DNA of 35,655 nucleotides from Alphaproteobacteria bacterium (lineage in GTDB: Bacteria > Pseudomonadota > Alphaproteobacteria > Rickettsiales > Rickettsiaceae): positions 1-35,655 of the forward strand of contig JAHDEH010000011.1 in NCBI GenBank assembly GCA_020628955.1. The letters are read 5' to 3'. The position numbers and the translations under genes are program-made. This document shows, in pieces, positions 16,029 to 27,132 of the stretch. Numbering within the stretch: position 1 is the stretch's first letter; each line of letters opens with the position of its first letter. Below the pieces are notes generated by a model that searched no databases, was not told the origin of the DNA, and saw only the letters and a program-made list of their open reading frames with translations.

Positions 16029-17417
16029 ATGGCTTTTTTCGAAAAGAAGAGTTTTGAATCGGTTCGCCTTACTGGTCAGGAGAGCGATTTAAAAAAAACA
16101 TTGACAGCAAAAGATCTTGTTCTGCTTGGTCTTGGTGCTATTGTTGGAACTGGAGTGTTTGCACTTACTGGCTCTGTTGCTGCAGAGAATTCTGGTCCTG
16201 CGGTTTCTATTTCTTATTTAATTGCAGGTATTGCCTGTATTTTTATTGCTCTTGTGTATACAGAGCTTGCTTCTATGATGCCAACATCTGGCAGTGTTTA
16301 TACATATTCATATGTGGCTTTTGGCCGCGGTTTTGCATGGATTGCAGGTAGTATTTTAATTATGGAATTCACTTTTGCATCTTCCGTTGTTGCAAGCGTT
16401 TGGTCGGGGTATTTTAATAATGTGCTTATTGCAAGTGGTATTAATCTGCCAAAATCTATAATATCTGCGCCATCAGAAGGTGGGTATATTAATATATTGT
16501 CTTTTGGACTAGCTTGGATTGTTGCCTTTATGCTGATACTTGGCACAAAGCAAAGCACTAAGCTGAATAAAATTTTAGTATTAGTTAAGTTGTCAGTTAT
16601 TGCTATGTTTATCTGTCTTGCAATTCCTCATTTTGACGTGAGTTATTTTGATGAATTGACGGTAAAGGGTGAAGCTGGAATTATGCATGGCGCCTCTATT
16701 TTATTTTTTGCCTTTTCTGGTTTTGCATGCTTAGCTGCAACTGTTGAAGAATGTAAAAACCCTGTGCGCGACATGACGATTGGAATAGTTGGCTCCTTGT
16801 CTAGTGTTATTGTGATATATATTATAGTAGGTATTTTGCTTGTTGGTATAGTACATTATTCGGAGCTTAATGTTAAAGACGCTTTGTCGCTGGCCTTGCA
16901 AAAAAATGGCAATAATGTTGGTGGCTTGCTGGTTGCAATTGGCGCGGTATTTGGAATGGTGACAGTGGTTATGATGACAATGTTTGCGGCATCACGTATA
17001 TTTTATGTTGCAGCGAGAGACGGTCTGCTTCCAAAAAGCTTGCTGAAGATAAACGAAGAAAATGGAACGCCTTATGCTTCTTTGTTGTTTTGTGCTTTCT
17101 CTATTTCTTTAATGTCTTCCCTGTTGCCATATAAAATTCTTGCAGAGATGACTAGCATGGCGGCGCTTACAAATTACACAGTAGCAATTATAGTGGTTAT
17201 TTTATTCAGAATAACTCGCCCAGAGGCAGAAAGGCCTTTTAAATGTCCTTGCATATACATAGTTGCGCCTATTGCATTATTTTCAGCGGGTTATTTGCTA
17301 TCTGTGCAGCTATTTGCAGATGGGTTTAATATTACGCGCATAGGAAAATTATTTTGCTCATGGATTGCGTGTATATTTATTTTATATTGGATAAGATCTG
17401 TGTTTATCAGAAAATAG
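16029..17417 (+). CDS. APC-family amino-acid permease (cationic amino-acid transporter-like)
   Basis: From ATG 16029 the protein has 462 residues and about twelve membrane segments. An upstream in-frame TTG at 15960 would add 23 residues that do not fit the family, so the ATG is chosen. The hallmark LGAIVGTGVFALTG follows a soluble start (FFEKKSFESVRLTGQESDLKKTL). FAFSGFACLAATVEECKNP in segment 6 and AASRIFYVAARDGLLPK are characteristic of the cationic amino acid transporter/YfnA subgroup. It should import amino acids across the inner membrane by proton or sodium coupling, consistent with host-derived nutrition; the exact substrate is unknown. Confidence 0.88.
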   Translation: MAFFEKKSFESVRLTGQESDLKKTLTAKDLVLLGLGAIVGTGVFALTGSVAAENSGPAVSISYLIAGIACIFIALVYTELASMMPTSGSVYTYSYVAFGRGFAWIAGSILIMEFTFASSVVASVWSGYFNNVLIASGINLPKSIISAPSEGGYINILSFGLAWIVAFMLILGTKQSTKLNKILVLVKLSVIAMFICLAIPHFDVSYFDELTVKGEAGIMHGASILFFAFSGFACLAATVEECKNPVRDMTIGIVGSLSSVIVIYIIVGILLVGIVHYSELNVKDALSLALQKNGNNVGGLLVAIGAVFGMVTVVMMTMFAASRIFYVAARDGLLPKSLLKINEENGTPYASLLFCAFSISLMSSLLPYKILAEMTSMAALTNYTVAIIVVILFRITRPEAERPFKCPCIYIVAPIALFSAGYLLSVQLFADGFNITRIGKLFCSWIACIFILYWIRSVFIRK

Positions 17418-17425
17418 ACACACTC

Positions 17426-17451
17426 AATAACGCATAGCTGGGTTATTTTTT
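17426..17451 (+). terminator. Weak candidate terminator after the permease
   Basis: AATAAC (17426-17431) pairs with GTTATT (17442-17447) over a 10-nt loop and runs into a T tract. The stem is short and AT-rich. Confidence 0.35.
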
Positions 17452-17469
17452 AAAAAATATAAAAAAATA

Positions 17470-17499
17470 TTGGTGTTTATTGAAATAATTGTTTATATT
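17470..17499 (+). promoter_or_regulatory. Candidate promoter of the nuo cluster
   Basis: TTGGTG (17470-17475) and TATATT (17494-17499) with an 18-bp spacer lie 65 bp upstream of nuoG, the first gene of the cluster. Confidence 0.3.
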
Positions 17500-17563
17500 G
17501 TTCTATTGAAGATGTTTTGAACAAGAATATAACACATTCAAAGATGGGTAAATTTTTAGACTA

Positions 17564-19672
17564 ATGCCAAAATTAACTATAAATAATAAAGAAATAGAAG
17601 TGCAAGATGGCACTACTGTTATGCAGGCTTGTGAAAAGTCTGGTGTGGAAGTGCCACATTTTTGCTACCATAAGCGCCTTGAAATTGCTGGTAATTGCCG
17701 CATGTGCCTAGTGGAAATGGAAAAATCACCTAAATTAGTTGCATCATGCGCTATGCCGGCAGGTGAGGGTATGGTGATCCATACTGACACTACGAAGGTT
17801 CGCAAAGCCCGGGAAGGTGTGATGGAATTTTTGCTTATTAACCATCCGCTAGACTGCCCAATATGCGACCAGGGCGGCGAATGTGATTTGCAAGATCAGG
17901 CTTTTAAATATGGGGCGGGAACTAAACGCTTTGAAGAAAATAAGCGCTCAGTGAAGGATAAAAATCTAGGGCCATTGGTTAAAACTCATATGACGCGGTG
18001 TATTCATTGTACTCGTTGCATTCGCTTTGCAACTGATGTTGCAGGGGTTGAAGAAATTGGAGCAACTGGTCGCGGGGAGCATATGGAAATTGTTAGTTAT
18101 TTAGAAAAAACTTTGACTTCTGAGTTGTCTGGTAATGTGGTTGACCTCTGCCCAGTTGGGGCGCTGACATCCAAGCCATATGCTTTTAATGCTCGCAGCT
18201 GGGAGCTTAAAAAGACTGAGTCTATTGATATTATGGATGCACTTGGAAGCGCTATTAGAATAGATTCTAGAGGCTTGGAGGTGATGCGAATACTACCGAG
18301 GGAAAATGATGATGTTAATCAAGAATGGATTTCTGATAAAGCAAGATTTTCTTATGATGGATTGAAATTACAGCGCCTTGACCGGCCTTATATAAGAGTT
18401 GATGGCAAGCTTAGGGCTGCATCATGGGAGGATGCTTATGCAAAAATAGCCAATAAATCAAATGAAGTGCATGGCAGCGAGATAGCAGCTATAGCTGGAG
18501 ATTTATGTTCTTTAGAGCCTATGTTTCTATTGAAAAAACTATTAAATCAACTAGGTAGTGAATTGCATGATGCAAATCAACATGGGCTTTATTTTGACGC
18601 ATCAAAGCGGTCGAATTATATTTTTAATACAGAAATTAAAAATATAGATCAGGCTGATTTTTGTTTGCTAATAGGTGCGAATACTAGACACGCCGCGCCT
18701 GTGCTGAATGCTAGAATAGGGCAAAGGGTCCGAAGTGGCAAAATGCATGTAGCAAGGATTGGCGAAGAAGACGATCAAACTTATAAAATCAATGAATTAG
18801 GAATTGATATTTCTGTAATTGAGAGTTTTGTAAAAGATTTTAGCAAAGACGGGGGTGGTGATATTGCAAAAACTATAAAGTCTCTTAAAGCGGCTAAAAA
18901 TCCTATGATTATAATAGGTGATGGAGTTCTTGCTAGAGAAGACGCTGCTGCACTTCTTGCAATTATTGCAGATATTTGCGATAAATATAGGGTTGTGCGT
19001 GAGAATTGGAATGGATTCAATATCATGCAAAAATCGGCATCTAGTGTTGGCGCTTTAGATATTGGTTTTACTAGCGGTGTGCAAACCTCCTGTATGGATA
19101 TTATTAGCAAAACCAGCGCAGGCAAGGTAAAATTCTTGTATCTAATGGGCGCAGATGAAATTGACGTTGATAAAATAAGTGATGATTGTTTTGTGGTCTA
19201 TCAAGGTCATCACGGTGAAAAGGCAGCGGCAAGAGCCGATGTGATTTTGCCAGAGGCCGCATGGACAGAGCAAGATGGTATTTTTGTGAATATAGAAGGC
19301 AGAGTGCAATATGCAAAACGCGCAACTGAAACTATTGGCGAAGCAAAAGAGAGCTTCAGAATTATTATGGAACTTGCAAAAACACTTAAGGTTGATTTAG
19401 GGTTTGATATGATAAGTGGCGACCTGCAAACAGTCAGAGAGTTAATGGCTGCAGAAAATGAAATTTTTGCAGATGCACATAATATGTCTATTATTAAAGA
19501 AAATGAGTTACAATTTAATCCATCAAAAAAATCACTTCTTACTAAGCCATTAGAAAAAATTATAGTTAATTACTATCTGGATAATATAATTAGTCGTGCT
19601 TCTTTAACAATGTCTAAATGCGTAAAAGCTTTGCATGAGCAGGATAAAGGGCAGGAGGAAGAAGCTGTATGA
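17564..19672 (+). CDS. nuoG: NADH-quinone oxidoreductase subunit G
   Basis: The 702-residue protein is the large iron-sulfur subunit of the complex I peripheral arm, passing electrons from NuoE/F towards NuoI. The N-terminal ferredoxin domain carries a 2Fe-2S site (Cys34, 45, 48, 62), then the His/Cys 4Fe-4S site [14 protein letters not shown] (His94, Cys98, 101, 107), then a second 4Fe-4S site (Cys146, 149, 152, 196). The remaining 480 residues are the molybdopterin-oxidoreductase-like domain without its cofactor. It lacks the extra C-terminal cluster motif of the E. coli form. nuoA-F are not in the window; in Rickettsiales these lie elsewhere. Its TGA overlaps the nuoH start (ATGA). Confidence 0.96.
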   Translation: MPKLTINNKEIEVQDGTTVMQACEKSGVEVPHFCYHKRLEIAGNCRMCLVEMEKSPKLVASCAMPAGEGMVIHTDTTKVRKAREGVMEFLLINHPLDCPICDQGGECDLQDQAFKYGAGTKRFEENKRSVKDKNLGPLVKTHMTRCIHCTRCIRFATDVAGVEEIGATGRGEHMEIVSYLEKTLTSELSGNVVDLCPVGALTSKPYAFNARSWELKKTESIDIMDALGSAIRIDSRGLEVMRILPRENDDVNQEWISDKARFSYDGLKLQRLDRPYIRVDGKLRAASWEDAYAKIANKSNEVHGSEIAAIAGDLCSLEPMFLLKKLLNQLGSELHDANQHGLYFDASKRSNYIFNTEIKNIDQADFCLLIGANTRHAAPVLNARIGQRVRSGKMHVARIGEEDDQTYKINELGIDISVIESFVKDFSKDGGGDIAKTIKSLKAAKNPMIIIGDGVLAREDAAALLAIIADICDKYRVVRENWNGFNIMQKSASSVGALDIGFTSGVQTSCMDIISKTSAGKVKFLYLMGADEIDVDKISDDCFVVYQGHHGEKAAARADVILPEAAWTEQDGIFVNIEGRVQYAKRATETIGEAKESFRIIMELAKTLKVDLGFDMISGDLQTVRELMAAENEIFADAHNMSIIKENELQFNPSKKSLLTKPLEKIIVNYYLDNIISRASLTMSKCVKALHEQDKGQEEEAV

Positions 19673-20694
19673 TGGAGTTTTTTAATTTATATTTTTTTGA
19701 TATTTTATACATAATATTCAAAGTAATGCTGATTATATTGCCGCTCTTGCTTTGCGTTGCATATTTAACCTATGCAGAAAGGAGGGTTATTGGCTTGATG
19801 CAAATGCGGCGCGGCCCGAATGTTGTTGGGCCTTTTGGTTTGCTGCAGCCTATTGCTGATGCAGTGAAACTTATGTTTAAGGAGATTATCATTCCGTCAT
19901 CATCTAGTAAAGTTGTTTTTGTGATCGCACCGATGATTACTTTTATACTTAGCTTAGTTTGCTGGGCTGTTATTCCATTTGGTAAAGATTTAGTGCTTGC
20001 TGATATTAATGTTGGAGTTTTATATGTTTTAGCAGTTTCTTGCTTGGGGGTTTATGGCATCATTATGGCTGGCTGGGCTAGTAACTCGAAATATGCTTTT
20101 TTAGGAGCGATTCGCTCCTCTGCGCAGATGATATCTTATGAAGTCTCCATGGGGCTGGTGATAGTCACCGTGCTGCTTGTAACTGGCTCTCTCAATTTGC
20201 AAGAAATAGTCGAATATCAAAAGGATATGCCGCTGTGGATACATTTATTGCTAGCTCCAATGGCGGTAATATTTTTTATTTCTGTGCTAGCTGAAACCAA
20301 TAGATTGCCATTTGATTTGCCCGAGGCGGAAGCTGAGCTTGTTGCGGGCTATAATGTAGAATATTCATCAATGGCATTTGCATTATTTTTCCTTGGTGAG
20401 TATGCAAATATGATCCTAGTTAGTGGCATCACTGTTACATTTTTTATGGGTGGATATTTGCCGCCATTTAATATAGAAATGCTTTCTATAATACCAGGCT
20501 TGATTTGGTTTTGCCTGAAGGTTGCATTTTTATTATTTATATTCTTATGGATCAGGGCAACCTTGCCGCGCTATAGATACGACCAATTAATGCGTGTAGG
20601 TTGGAAATTTTTCTTGCCTATTACTTTATTTTGGGTTGTTTTAGTTGCATCTTTGCTTTTTTATACTGACAATTTACCCCCAGTGAGGTTTTGA
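19669..20694 (+). CDS. nuoH: NADH-quinone oxidoreductase subunit H
   Basis: The 341-residue, eight-segment membrane protein links the peripheral arm to the membrane arm and forms part of the quinone site. Diagnostic motifs are [34 protein letters not shown] near the start, [16 protein letters not shown], and [31 protein letters not shown] at 19653-19658 is a strong Shine-Dalgarno placed 10 bp before ATG 19669. A second ATG at 19672 is possible. The overlap with nuoG fits coupled translation. Confidence 0.96.
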   Translation: MMEFFNLYFFDILYIIFKVMLIILPLLLCVAYLTYAERRVIGLMQMRRGPNVVGPFGLLQPIADAVKLMFKEIIIPSSSSKVVFVIAPMITFILSLVCWAVIPFGKDLVLADINVGVLYVLAVSCLGVYGIIMAGWASNSKYAFLGAIRSSAQMISYEVSMGLVIVTVLLVTGSLNLQEIVEYQKDMPLWIHLLLAPMAVIFFISVLAETNRLPFDLPEAEAELVAGYNVEYSSMAFALFFLGEYANMILVSGITVTFFMGGYLPPFNIEMLSIIPGLIWFCLKVAFLLFIFLWIRATLPRYRYDQLMRVGWKFFLPITLFWVVLVASLLFYTDNLPPVRF

Positions 20695-21173
20695 TGATAA
20701 AATTTATAAAATCTTGTGCTTTATATGAAATAATTGTTAGTATGGCGCTTACTTTGAGATATTTTTTTAAACCGAAAGTAACATTAGATTATCCTAGGCA
20801 AAAAAGCAGGTTGAGTAGTCGGTTTAAGGGGGAGCATGCACTGCGGCGTTATGAAAATGGCGAAGAAAGATGTATAGCATGTAAATTATGCGAAGCAATT
20901 TGTCCAGCGCAAGCAATTGTGATAGAAGCAGAAGAGCGTAAAGATGGAAGCCGTAGAACTACAAGATACGACATAGATATGACTAAATGTATTTATTGCG
21001 GTCTATGCCAGGAAGCATGCCCAGTAGATGCAATAGTTGAAGGGCCGAATTTCGAATTCGCAACTGAAACGCACGAAGAATTACTATATGACAAAGAAAG
21101 ATTGCTTCGTAATGGTGAAATTTGGGAGCAAGAGCTTGCAAGAAAATTAAAAGAGGACTATCCTTACAGGTAA
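20694..21173 (+). CDS. nuoI: NADH-quinone oxidoreductase subunit I
   Basis: This 159-residue ferredoxin-like subunit carries the two 4Fe-4S clusters nearest the quinone. The motifs are [12 protein letters not shown] (Cys60, 63, 66, 70) and [12 protein letters not shown] (Cys99, 102, 105, 109). The N-terminal amphipathic stretch ([18 protein letters not shown]) docks on the membrane arm. An in-frame TTG lies just before at 20691, but ATG 20694 overlaps the nuoH stop by one base and is the natural choice. Confidence 0.96.
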   Translation: MIKFIKSCALYEIIVSMALTLRYFFKPKVTLDYPRQKSRLSSRFKGEHALRRYENGEERCIACKLCEAICPAQAIVIEAEERKDGSRRTTRYDIDMTKCIYCGLCQEACPVDAIVEGPNFEFATETHEELLYDKERLLRNGEIWEQELARKLKEDYPYR

Positions 21174-21180
21174 TATAATT

Positions 21181-21795
21181 ATGGTGATATTTTTTTATAT
21201 ATTTGCATTTTTGATGATTAGCAGCGCGATCTTGGTGATTAACAGCAAGAACCCGGTGCATGCTGTGCTTTGGCTGATATTTGCGTTTTGTAACGGCAGT
21301 GGTTTACTAGTGCTAATTGGTGCAGAATTTATTGCTATGATGCTGATTATTATTTACGTTGGAGCGGTTGCGGTTTTGTTTTTATTCGTTGTGATGATGC
21401 TAGATGTTAAAATCACCGCTATGAAAAGTAGGTTACAAATTGGTTGTGCTACGCTACTTGCGCTACTTTTATTTGCAGATCTTGCATTAATTGCAAGCAT
21501 CAGCACTAAGCTGATTGATGTTTCAGACTCTTCTAGGTTTGCAATAAGAGCTGAAGTGCCAAATGCTTATGCGATTGGCAGAGTCTTATATACAGATTTT
21601 GTCGTTGCTTTTCAAACTTGCGGGCTTATATTATTCGTGGCCATGATTGCAAGTATTGTTCTGACAATGAGACTGCGGCCGGGAGTAAAGAGGCAAAATG
21701 TCGCAAAGCAACTTGCAAGCAGCAAAAAGAATAATTTATTCTTTGCCAAAGAAGCTGGCAAAGAGGGGCTTGATAATTTAAATTATGATGATTAA
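21181..21795 (+). CDS. nuoJ: NADH-quinone oxidoreductase subunit J
   Basis: The 204-residue subunit has five membrane segments with the conserved [20 protein letters not shown] and [26 protein letters not shown] stretches, the latter containing the helix-3 pi-bulge region. The last 45 residues are basic and soluble. It begins 7 bp after nuoI and overlaps nuoK by 11 bp if nuoK starts at 21785. Confidence 0.95.
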   Translation: MVIFFYIFAFLMISSAILVINSKNPVHAVLWLIFAFCNGSGLLVLIGAEFIAMMLIIIYVGAVAVLFLFVVMMLDVKITAMKSRLQIGCATLLALLLFADLALIASISTKLIDVSDSSRFAIRAEVPNAYAIGRVLYTDFVVAFQTCGLILFVAMIASIVLTMRLRPGVKRQNVAKQLASSKKNNLFFAKEAGKEGLDNLNYDD

Positions 21796-22114
21796 TATGA
21801 ATTTTAGCGAAGTTGGTCTGGAGCATTACTTGATAGTAACATCTCTTTTATTTTCAATAGGGGTTACGGGCCTGTTTATGAACAGAAAAAATGTTATTAC
21901 AATTTTGATGTCTGTGGAGCTGATGCTTTTAGCTGTTAACATTAATTTTGTTGCGTTTTCTGTTTATTTACAAAATATAGTTGGCCAGGCCTTTAGTGTT
22001 ATTATATTGTCAATTGCTGCAGCTGAAGTTTCGATTGGTCTTGCGATATTGGTAGTATACTACAGAAATCGTGGGTCTATTGAAATTGAAGATATAAATC
22101 AGATGCGAGGCTAG
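21785..22114 (+). CDS. nuoK: NADH-quinone oxidoreductase subunit K
   Basis: The small subunit (109 residues from 21785, or 105 from ATG 21797) has three membrane helices related to Mrp antiporter MnhC. The two buried glutamates are in [11 protein letters not shown] and [13 protein letters not shown], which are essential in E. coli NuoK. The sequence [21 protein letters not shown] is typical. The start is uncertain: ATG 21785 overlaps nuoJ by 11 bp, and ATG 21797 starts just after the nuoJ stop. Confidence 0.94.
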   Translation: MMINMNFSEVGLEHYLIVTSLLFSIGVTGLFMNRKNVITILMSVELMLLAVNINFVAFSVYLQNIVGQAFSVIILSIAAAEVSIGLAILVVYYRNRGSIEIEDINQMRG

Positions 22115-22122
22115 GGGATTAA

Positions 22123-24051
22123 ATGGCTTATTTACTAAATATTATAATATTTACACCACTTATTGCTGCATTTATAAATGGCATGCTTGTTGAAAGGTCA
22201 AATAAATTATTTGCTAAATTTATTTCTTCAGCATGTATGTTTGCAGTATTATTATGCTCCATAATAATATTCATAGAGGTCGGCATAAACAAGCATGTTG
22301 TTCATTACATAATATATAAATGGGTGCATATTGACAGCTTGAAGATTAATTGGTCTATTTACGCAGACCAACTTACAGCTATAATGTTTGTGCTTGTTAG
22401 CAGCGTTTCGTTTGTGGTGCATATATATTCTTTTGGGTACATGGACAATGACAAAAATTTACCTAAATTCTTGTCTTACTTATCTTTGTTTACCTTTTTT
22501 ATGCTTGCGCTTGTGTCAGCTGATAATTTCTTGCAATTATTTTTTGGCTGGGAAGGTGTTGGCTTGTGTTCTTATTTGTTAATTGGTTATTATAATCACA
22601 AAGAGTCTGCAAATCGCGCGGCAGTAAAAGCTTTTATTGTAAACAGAGTTGGTGATTTTGCTTTTATAGTTGCCATAGTTACTATTCTTTTCTGGGTTGG
22701 CAGCTTGGATTTTCATGAAGTATTTGCTCATTCAGAAAAACTATCAAAAGAAATAATAGTTTTCTATGCGTACGAATTTTCTATTTTAGACATTATTTGT
22801 TTTATGCTGTTTCTTGGATGCATGGGCAAATCTGCGCAAATAGGTATGCATGTTTGGTTGCCAGACGCCATGGAAGGTCCCACTCCTGTCTCGGCTCTAA
22901 TTCACGCGGCTACCATGGTGACTGCAGGTGTGTTTTTGATTGTTAGATGCTCGTTCATGTTTGAATATAGCCCTATTGTATTGCAGTTTATTACGTATGT
23001 TGGCGCGATTACCTGCCTGTTTGCAGCGCTAATTGCTGTTGCTCAGCAAGATATTAAAAAAATTATAGCATATTCAACATGTTCCCAGCTTGGGTATATG
23101 TTTTTTGCTTGCGGCGTTTCGGCATACGGGGCCGCAATGTTTCATCTAGTTACGCATGGTTTTTTTAAAGCTTTACTGTTCTTGTCTGCTGGAAGTGTAA
23201 TACATGCTTGCCATGAACAAAATATCTTTAAAATGGGTGGATTGATAAAAAAAATGCCATTAACATATGCAAATTTCTGGGCTGGTTCACTCGCGATAAT
23301 CGGCGTGTTCCCGTTTGCTGGTTTTTATTCCAAAGATTTGATATTAGAGTCTGCGCATGCGGCTGAAGGGGCAGGGCAAATGGCGTTTGATTTTGGGATA
23401 TTAGCTGCATTTTTAACTGCACTCTACTCTGTAAAAATAATAATTCTTACCTTCCATGGTAAAACAAAATTATCTGATGAAGTTTTTGAAAAAGTTCATG
23501 AGTCCTCGGCATTGATGAATTATCCAATGCTATTATTACTTGCTGGAACTTTATTTTCTGGCATGTTTGGTTTTTACATATTAGAGATAAGTAGCCCTTA
23601 TGGTTTCTTTATGAATGCCATATTTAATTTAAATACAGATCATGCTCATCATCCATCGATTTTTATTCAAGCACTGCCTATGCTTGTTGGCCTTGCTGGC
23701 ATGGTTTTTGGTATTCTGATATATACAACAAAGCTTAACTCTGTTTTTGCTAGCATTTTTAAACCAATATATTTTATTATATCTAATAAATTCTTTGTTG
23801 ATGAAGTATATTATTATTTATTCCAAATCCCTTTGCGTTTTATTAGTAAATTTTGCGCTGATTTTGACAAAAAAATTGTCGATTTTTGTGGTCCAGGATT
23901 AGCTATTTGGCTAATTAGTTTAAAAAGCTCTATAATTTCCAGAATTCATACTGGCTATATATTTAATTATGCTTTCTATATTATGTTTACATTGGTTGCA
24001 GTTATAACTTATTTCGTGGCAAGCTTTATACAAATAATAAAAGGTTTTTAA
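22123..24051 (+). CDS. nuoL: NADH-quinone oxidoreductase subunit L
   Basis: The 642-residue distal antiporter-like subunit pumps protons and carries the long lateral helix at its C-terminus. Conserved blocks are FFGWEGVGLCSYLLIGYY (key glutamate), GMHVWLPDAMEGPTPVSALIHAATMVTAGV, and IIAYSTCSQLGYMF with its lysine-bearing QQDIKKIIAY. HLVTHGFFKALLFLSAGSVIH is also present. The last 100 residues include FVDEVYYYLFQIPLRF. Length is as expected. Confidence 0.96.
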   Translation: MAYLLNIIIFTPLIAAFINGMLVERSNKLFAKFISSACMFAVLLCSIIIFIEVGINKHVVHYIIYKWVHIDSLKINWSIYADQLTAIMFVLVSSVSFVVHIYSFGYMDNDKNLPKFLSYLSLFTFFMLALVSADNFLQLFFGWEGVGLCSYLLIGYYNHKESANRAAVKAFIVNRVGDFAFIVAIVTILFWVGSLDFHEVFAHSEKLSKEIIVFYAYEFSILDIICFMLFLGCMGKSAQIGMHVWLPDAMEGPTPVSALIHAATMVTAGVFLIVRCSFMFEYSPIVLQFITYVGAITCLFAALIAVAQQDIKKIIAYSTCSQLGYMFFACGVSAYGAAMFHLVTHGFFKALLFLSAGSVIHACHEQNIFKMGGLIKKMPLTYANFWAGSLAIIGVFPFAGFYSKDLILESAHAAEGAGQMAFDFGILAAFLTALYSVKIIILTFHGKTKLSDEVFEKVHESSALMNYPMLLLLAGTLFSGMFGFYILEISSPYGFFMNAIFNLNTDHAHHPSIFIQALPMLVGLAGMVFGILIYTTKLNSVFASIFKPIYFIISNKFFVDEVYYYLFQIPLRFISKFCADFDKKIVDFCGPGLAIWLISLKSSIISRIHTGYIFNYAFYIMFTLVAVITYFVASFIQIIKGF

Positions 24052-24054
24052 AAA

Positions 24055-25548
24055 ATGACAGATTTACCAATTTTATCTATTAGTATTTTATTGCCACTAC
24101 TTAGTGCATGTTATATTACTTTTTTTATAAGTCAAAGCAAGTCTCATAGGAAGCAAATATATGCAATGTATGTTGCTATTTTAGCATCTGTGCTAACTTT
24201 GATTGCAACTTCATATATATTACTTAGTTTTGATAATGATATTGTGGGCTTCCAATTTATAGAAAAATATAGCTGGATTGATGCTATTGGACTAGAATTT
24301 TATGTAGGCGTGGATGGGTTTTCTGTATATTTTATTTTTTTGAGCGCTTTACTTACATTGATATGCATGGTTTGCAGTTTATTCACAGTGCGGCAGAACA
24401 TAAAAGAATTTTTATTGTGCTTTTTATTATTGGAAGCATTTTGTATAGGTGCTTTTTCTTCAATTAATTTATTATTATTCTATGGATTTTTTGAAGCAAT
24501 CTTGATACCGATGTATTTAATTATTGGTATTTGGGGCGGTGAAAATAGAATATATGCATCATTGAAATTCTTTATATATACATTCTTTGGCTCGGTATTT
24601 TTATTAGGAGCTATAATATACATGTCCCTTAATAGTACTACAACTAGCCCTGATATGAATGGGCTTGCAGCTAGCATGCCTCAATTGCCATTATCAACGC
24701 AAAAATATCTGTGGCTAGCTTGCTTCATTGCTTTTGCTGTAAAAATTCCAATGCCACCATTTCATACTTGGCTGCCAGAAGCGCATGTGCAAGCACCAAC
24801 AGCTGGATCTGTTATGCTGGCCGGAGTTTTGATTAAGCTTGGTGCTTATGGTTTTTTGCGTATTTTGCTACCGTTTTTTCCAGATGCTTCTGTGTATTTC
24901 GCGCCATATGTTTTATGGCTCAGTGGTTTTGCAGTTATATATGCATCGCTAATGGCTATTGCTCAAAAAGATATGAAAAAGATGATAGCATATTCGTCTA
25001 TTGCTCATATGGGCTATGTGACAGCAGGGATATTTAGCTTCACTTTTAGTGGCCTCTCTGGTGCTGTCTTTCAAATGATTAGCCATGGATTAATTTCAGC
25101 TGCTCTATTTTTGATTGTTGGTATATTATACGAAAGGCATCAAACAAAAGAGATTGATGCTTATGGCGGCGTTGCGGGCTCTATGCCAAAACTTTCTGTA
25201 TATTTTATGATTGCAACGCTTGGATCTATTGGTTTGCCAGGCCTTAGTGGTTTTATAGGAGAGTTTTATAGCATAGCTGGTGTTTTTCAGGTGAATTTTG
25301 TAGCTGGAACAATGTGCGCTTTTGGAGTTGTGCTTGGGGCTGTATATATGCTTAATTTATATAAAAAGATAATATTTGGCAAAATTTCAGATGTTAAAAT
25401 ATCTGAATTTAATGATGTTACTTTATACGAGAAAGCTGCCCTTCTACCTCTTGTAATTATAATTATATACATAGGTGTTTTTCCTTCTGGAATAATGGAG
25501 GCTATAGATATGCAGATAAGTAAAATATTATTGATATACAGTAAATAA
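24055..25548 (+). CDS. nuoM: NADH-quinone oxidoreductase subunit M
   Basis: The 497-residue antiporter-like subunit has about fourteen helices. Motifs include FYGFFEAILIPMYLIIGIWGG with the essential glutamate, PMPPFHTWLPEAHVQAPTAGSVMLAGVLIKLGAYG, and AQKDMKKMIAYSSIAHMGYV. It starts 3 bp after nuoL, tightly coupled. All main proton-path residues visible in the family appear intact. Confidence 0.96.
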   Translation: MTDLPILSISILLPLLSACYITFFISQSKSHRKQIYAMYVAILASVLTLIATSYILLSFDNDIVGFQFIEKYSWIDAIGLEFYVGVDGFSVYFIFLSALLTLICMVCSLFTVRQNIKEFLLCFLLLEAFCIGAFSSINLLLFYGFFEAILIPMYLIIGIWGGENRIYASLKFFIYTFFGSVFLLGAIIYMSLNSTTTSPDMNGLAASMPQLPLSTQKYLWLACFIAFAVKIPMPPFHTWLPEAHVQAPTAGSVMLAGVLIKLGAYGFLRILLPFFPDASVYFAPYVLWLSGFAVIYASLMAIAQKDMKKMIAYSSIAHMGYVTAGIFSFTFSGLSGAVFQMISHGLISAALFLIVGILYERHQTKEIDAYGGVAGSMPKLSVYFMIATLGSIGLPGLSGFIGEFYSIAGVFQVNFVAGTMCAFGVVLGAVYMLNLYKKIIFGKISDVKISEFNDVTLYEKAALLPLVIIIIYIGVFPSGIMEAIDMQISKILLIYSK

Positions 25549-25595
25549 TTAGCGCTATTATGGCAGGGTAATAATTTTAAAAAAATATAATAAAT

Positions 25596-27002
25596 ATGAA
25601 TGAAATAGTAATCGGGTATTTGCCAGAGATAATAATTGCAATTTTAGCAATGTTTTTTCAAGTGGCTGGCGTGTTTTTTAAGGATAAATCTAGACTGATA
25701 ATAAATTTAGTTATACTGAGTTTATGTTTGATGCTTTGCGCTGGCTATTTAGAATTCACTAGTAATGATTTTATTTTATTTGGAAGGTATAAAAACGAAG
25801 TAGATGCTTCCTTGAAAATTATCATTATATTTTTTGCAGCTATGAATCTATTGCTTTACAGGGACTATGCAAATATTAGCAAAAATTCTTTAAAGATAGA
25901 GTTTGTTACTTTATTATTGCTGTCTGTTGTGGGAATTTTGCTGTCAATAGGCGCCCGTGATTTTATAGTTCTTTTTTGTGCATTTGAGCTGCAAGCTCTT
26001 GCTGGTTATGCTTTAGCAGCATTTGAGCAAAAAAACATCCGCTCAACTGAGGCTGGGCTTAAATATTTTGTACTTGGCGCGCTTATGAGCGCAATTATGC
26101 TTCTTGGTCTTTCATTTATATACGGCTTTTCTGGAAGTTTGGAATATTATGAAGTTGCAGCATCTATGAATAAATCGGTTAATATTGGTTTGATTGTTGG
26201 CGGAGTGTTAGTTATTGCTGCAATTTTATTTAAATTATCTGCAGCGCCTATGCATTTTTGGGTTCCAGATGTTTACCAGGGAGCGCCTCTTTATTCAGTT
26301 AATTTTATGGCCACTACACAAAAAATTGGTTTGCTTATAGCCTTTATAAATGTTTTGCAATATGGTTTTGGATATCATGCCAGCTATGCTCTTATAATTA
26401 AATATTCAGCAATTATTTCTATGTTTGTTGGTGCACTTGGTGCAATAAAGCAAGAATCTTTAAAAAGAATGATGGCTTATAGTGCAGTTCTTAATATGGG
26501 TTATGTTTTGATAGGCGTTTATTTATATTTGAAAGGCGCAGCAGAGGGTGCGGATCAAAGTCTTGGTATTATTGCATCATTATATTTTATTTTAGTTTAT
26601 ACTGTATCAGTTCTTGGTTTTTTTGCTTGCTTGCTTGCATTGTTTGGAGCTAATATCGATAATGTAACTTTTGAAGATCTGAAAGGAGTTGCAAAACAAA
26701 GAAAGGCTTTAGCCGGAACAATTACAGTTTTTATTTCCTCTGTAATTGGTATGCCGCCTTTTGCTGGATTTTTAACAAAATATTATTTATTTTATATTGC
26801 TTTTATCTATCAAGAATATTTAATTGTAATTTTGGCTTTAATTTCCAGTGTTATTGCAGCTTTTTATTATCTAAAGGTGATAAAATATATGTATTTTATG
26901 CCAGCAGAAAAAGAAGTTGTTTTAATTAAAACAAAAAGTGGATTGTTTTTAATTTCATTTTTGTCTTTGATTGTTACATTATTCTTGTTTATATTATTGT
27001 AA
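25596..27002 (+). CDS. nuoN: NADH-quinone oxidoreductase subunit N
   Basis: The 468-residue subunit is the third antiporter-like protein of the membrane arm. It shows FCAFELQALAGYALAAF, STEAGLKYFVLGALMSAIMLLGLSFIYGFSGS, KLSAAPMHFWVPDVYQGAP, and SLKRMMAYSAVLNMGYVLIG. A 47-bp gap separates it from nuoM, the widest in the cluster. A long hairpin lies 38 bp after its stop. Confidence 0.95.
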   Translation: MNEIVIGYLPEIIIAILAMFFQVAGVFFKDKSRLIINLVILSLCLMLCAGYLEFTSNDFILFGRYKNEVDASLKIIIIFFAAMNLLLYRDYANISKNSLKIEFVTLLLLSVVGILLSIGARDFIVLFCAFELQALAGYALAAFEQKNIRSTEAGLKYFVLGALMSAIMLLGLSFIYGFSGSLEYYEVAASMNKSVNIGLIVGGVLVIAAILFKLSAAPMHFWVPDVYQGAPLYSVNFMATTQKIGLLIAFINVLQYGFGYHASYALIIKYSAIISMFVGALGAIKQESLKRMMAYSAVLNMGYVLIGVYLYLKGAAEGADQSLGIIASLYFILVYTVSVLGFFACLLALFGANIDNVTFEDLKGVAKQRKALAGTITVFISSVIGMPPFAGFLTKYYLFYIAFIYQEYLIVILALISSVIAAFYYLKVIKYMYFMPAEKEVVLIKTKSGLFLISFLSLIVTLFLFILL

Positions 27003-27040
27003 ATATAGAATAGAACCCTTTTTGATTAGTATATAGGAAA

Positions 27041-27076
27041 GCTCAAGGTGTATTTAGAAATAAATTTACCTTGAGC
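27041..27076 (+). terminator. Strong hairpin closing the nuo cluster
   Basis: A 16-bp stem (27041-27056 with 27061-27076) has one T-T mismatch and one G-T pair around a GAAA loop. The outer nine pairs are perfect (GCTCAAGGT/ACCTTGAGC). No T tract follows, so it may be a 3' end stabiliser or a factor-aided terminator rather than a classical intrinsic terminator. Confidence 0.55.
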
Positions 27077-27132
27077 AATCTTATATTAATATAATAGTAA
27101 ATATATTCGGTAAATTCTTGTAATTTAAAAAT

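Noticed and set aside
18781-19125. Minus-strand frames inside nuoG
   Set aside because: Shadows of a clear coding gene with intact motifs.
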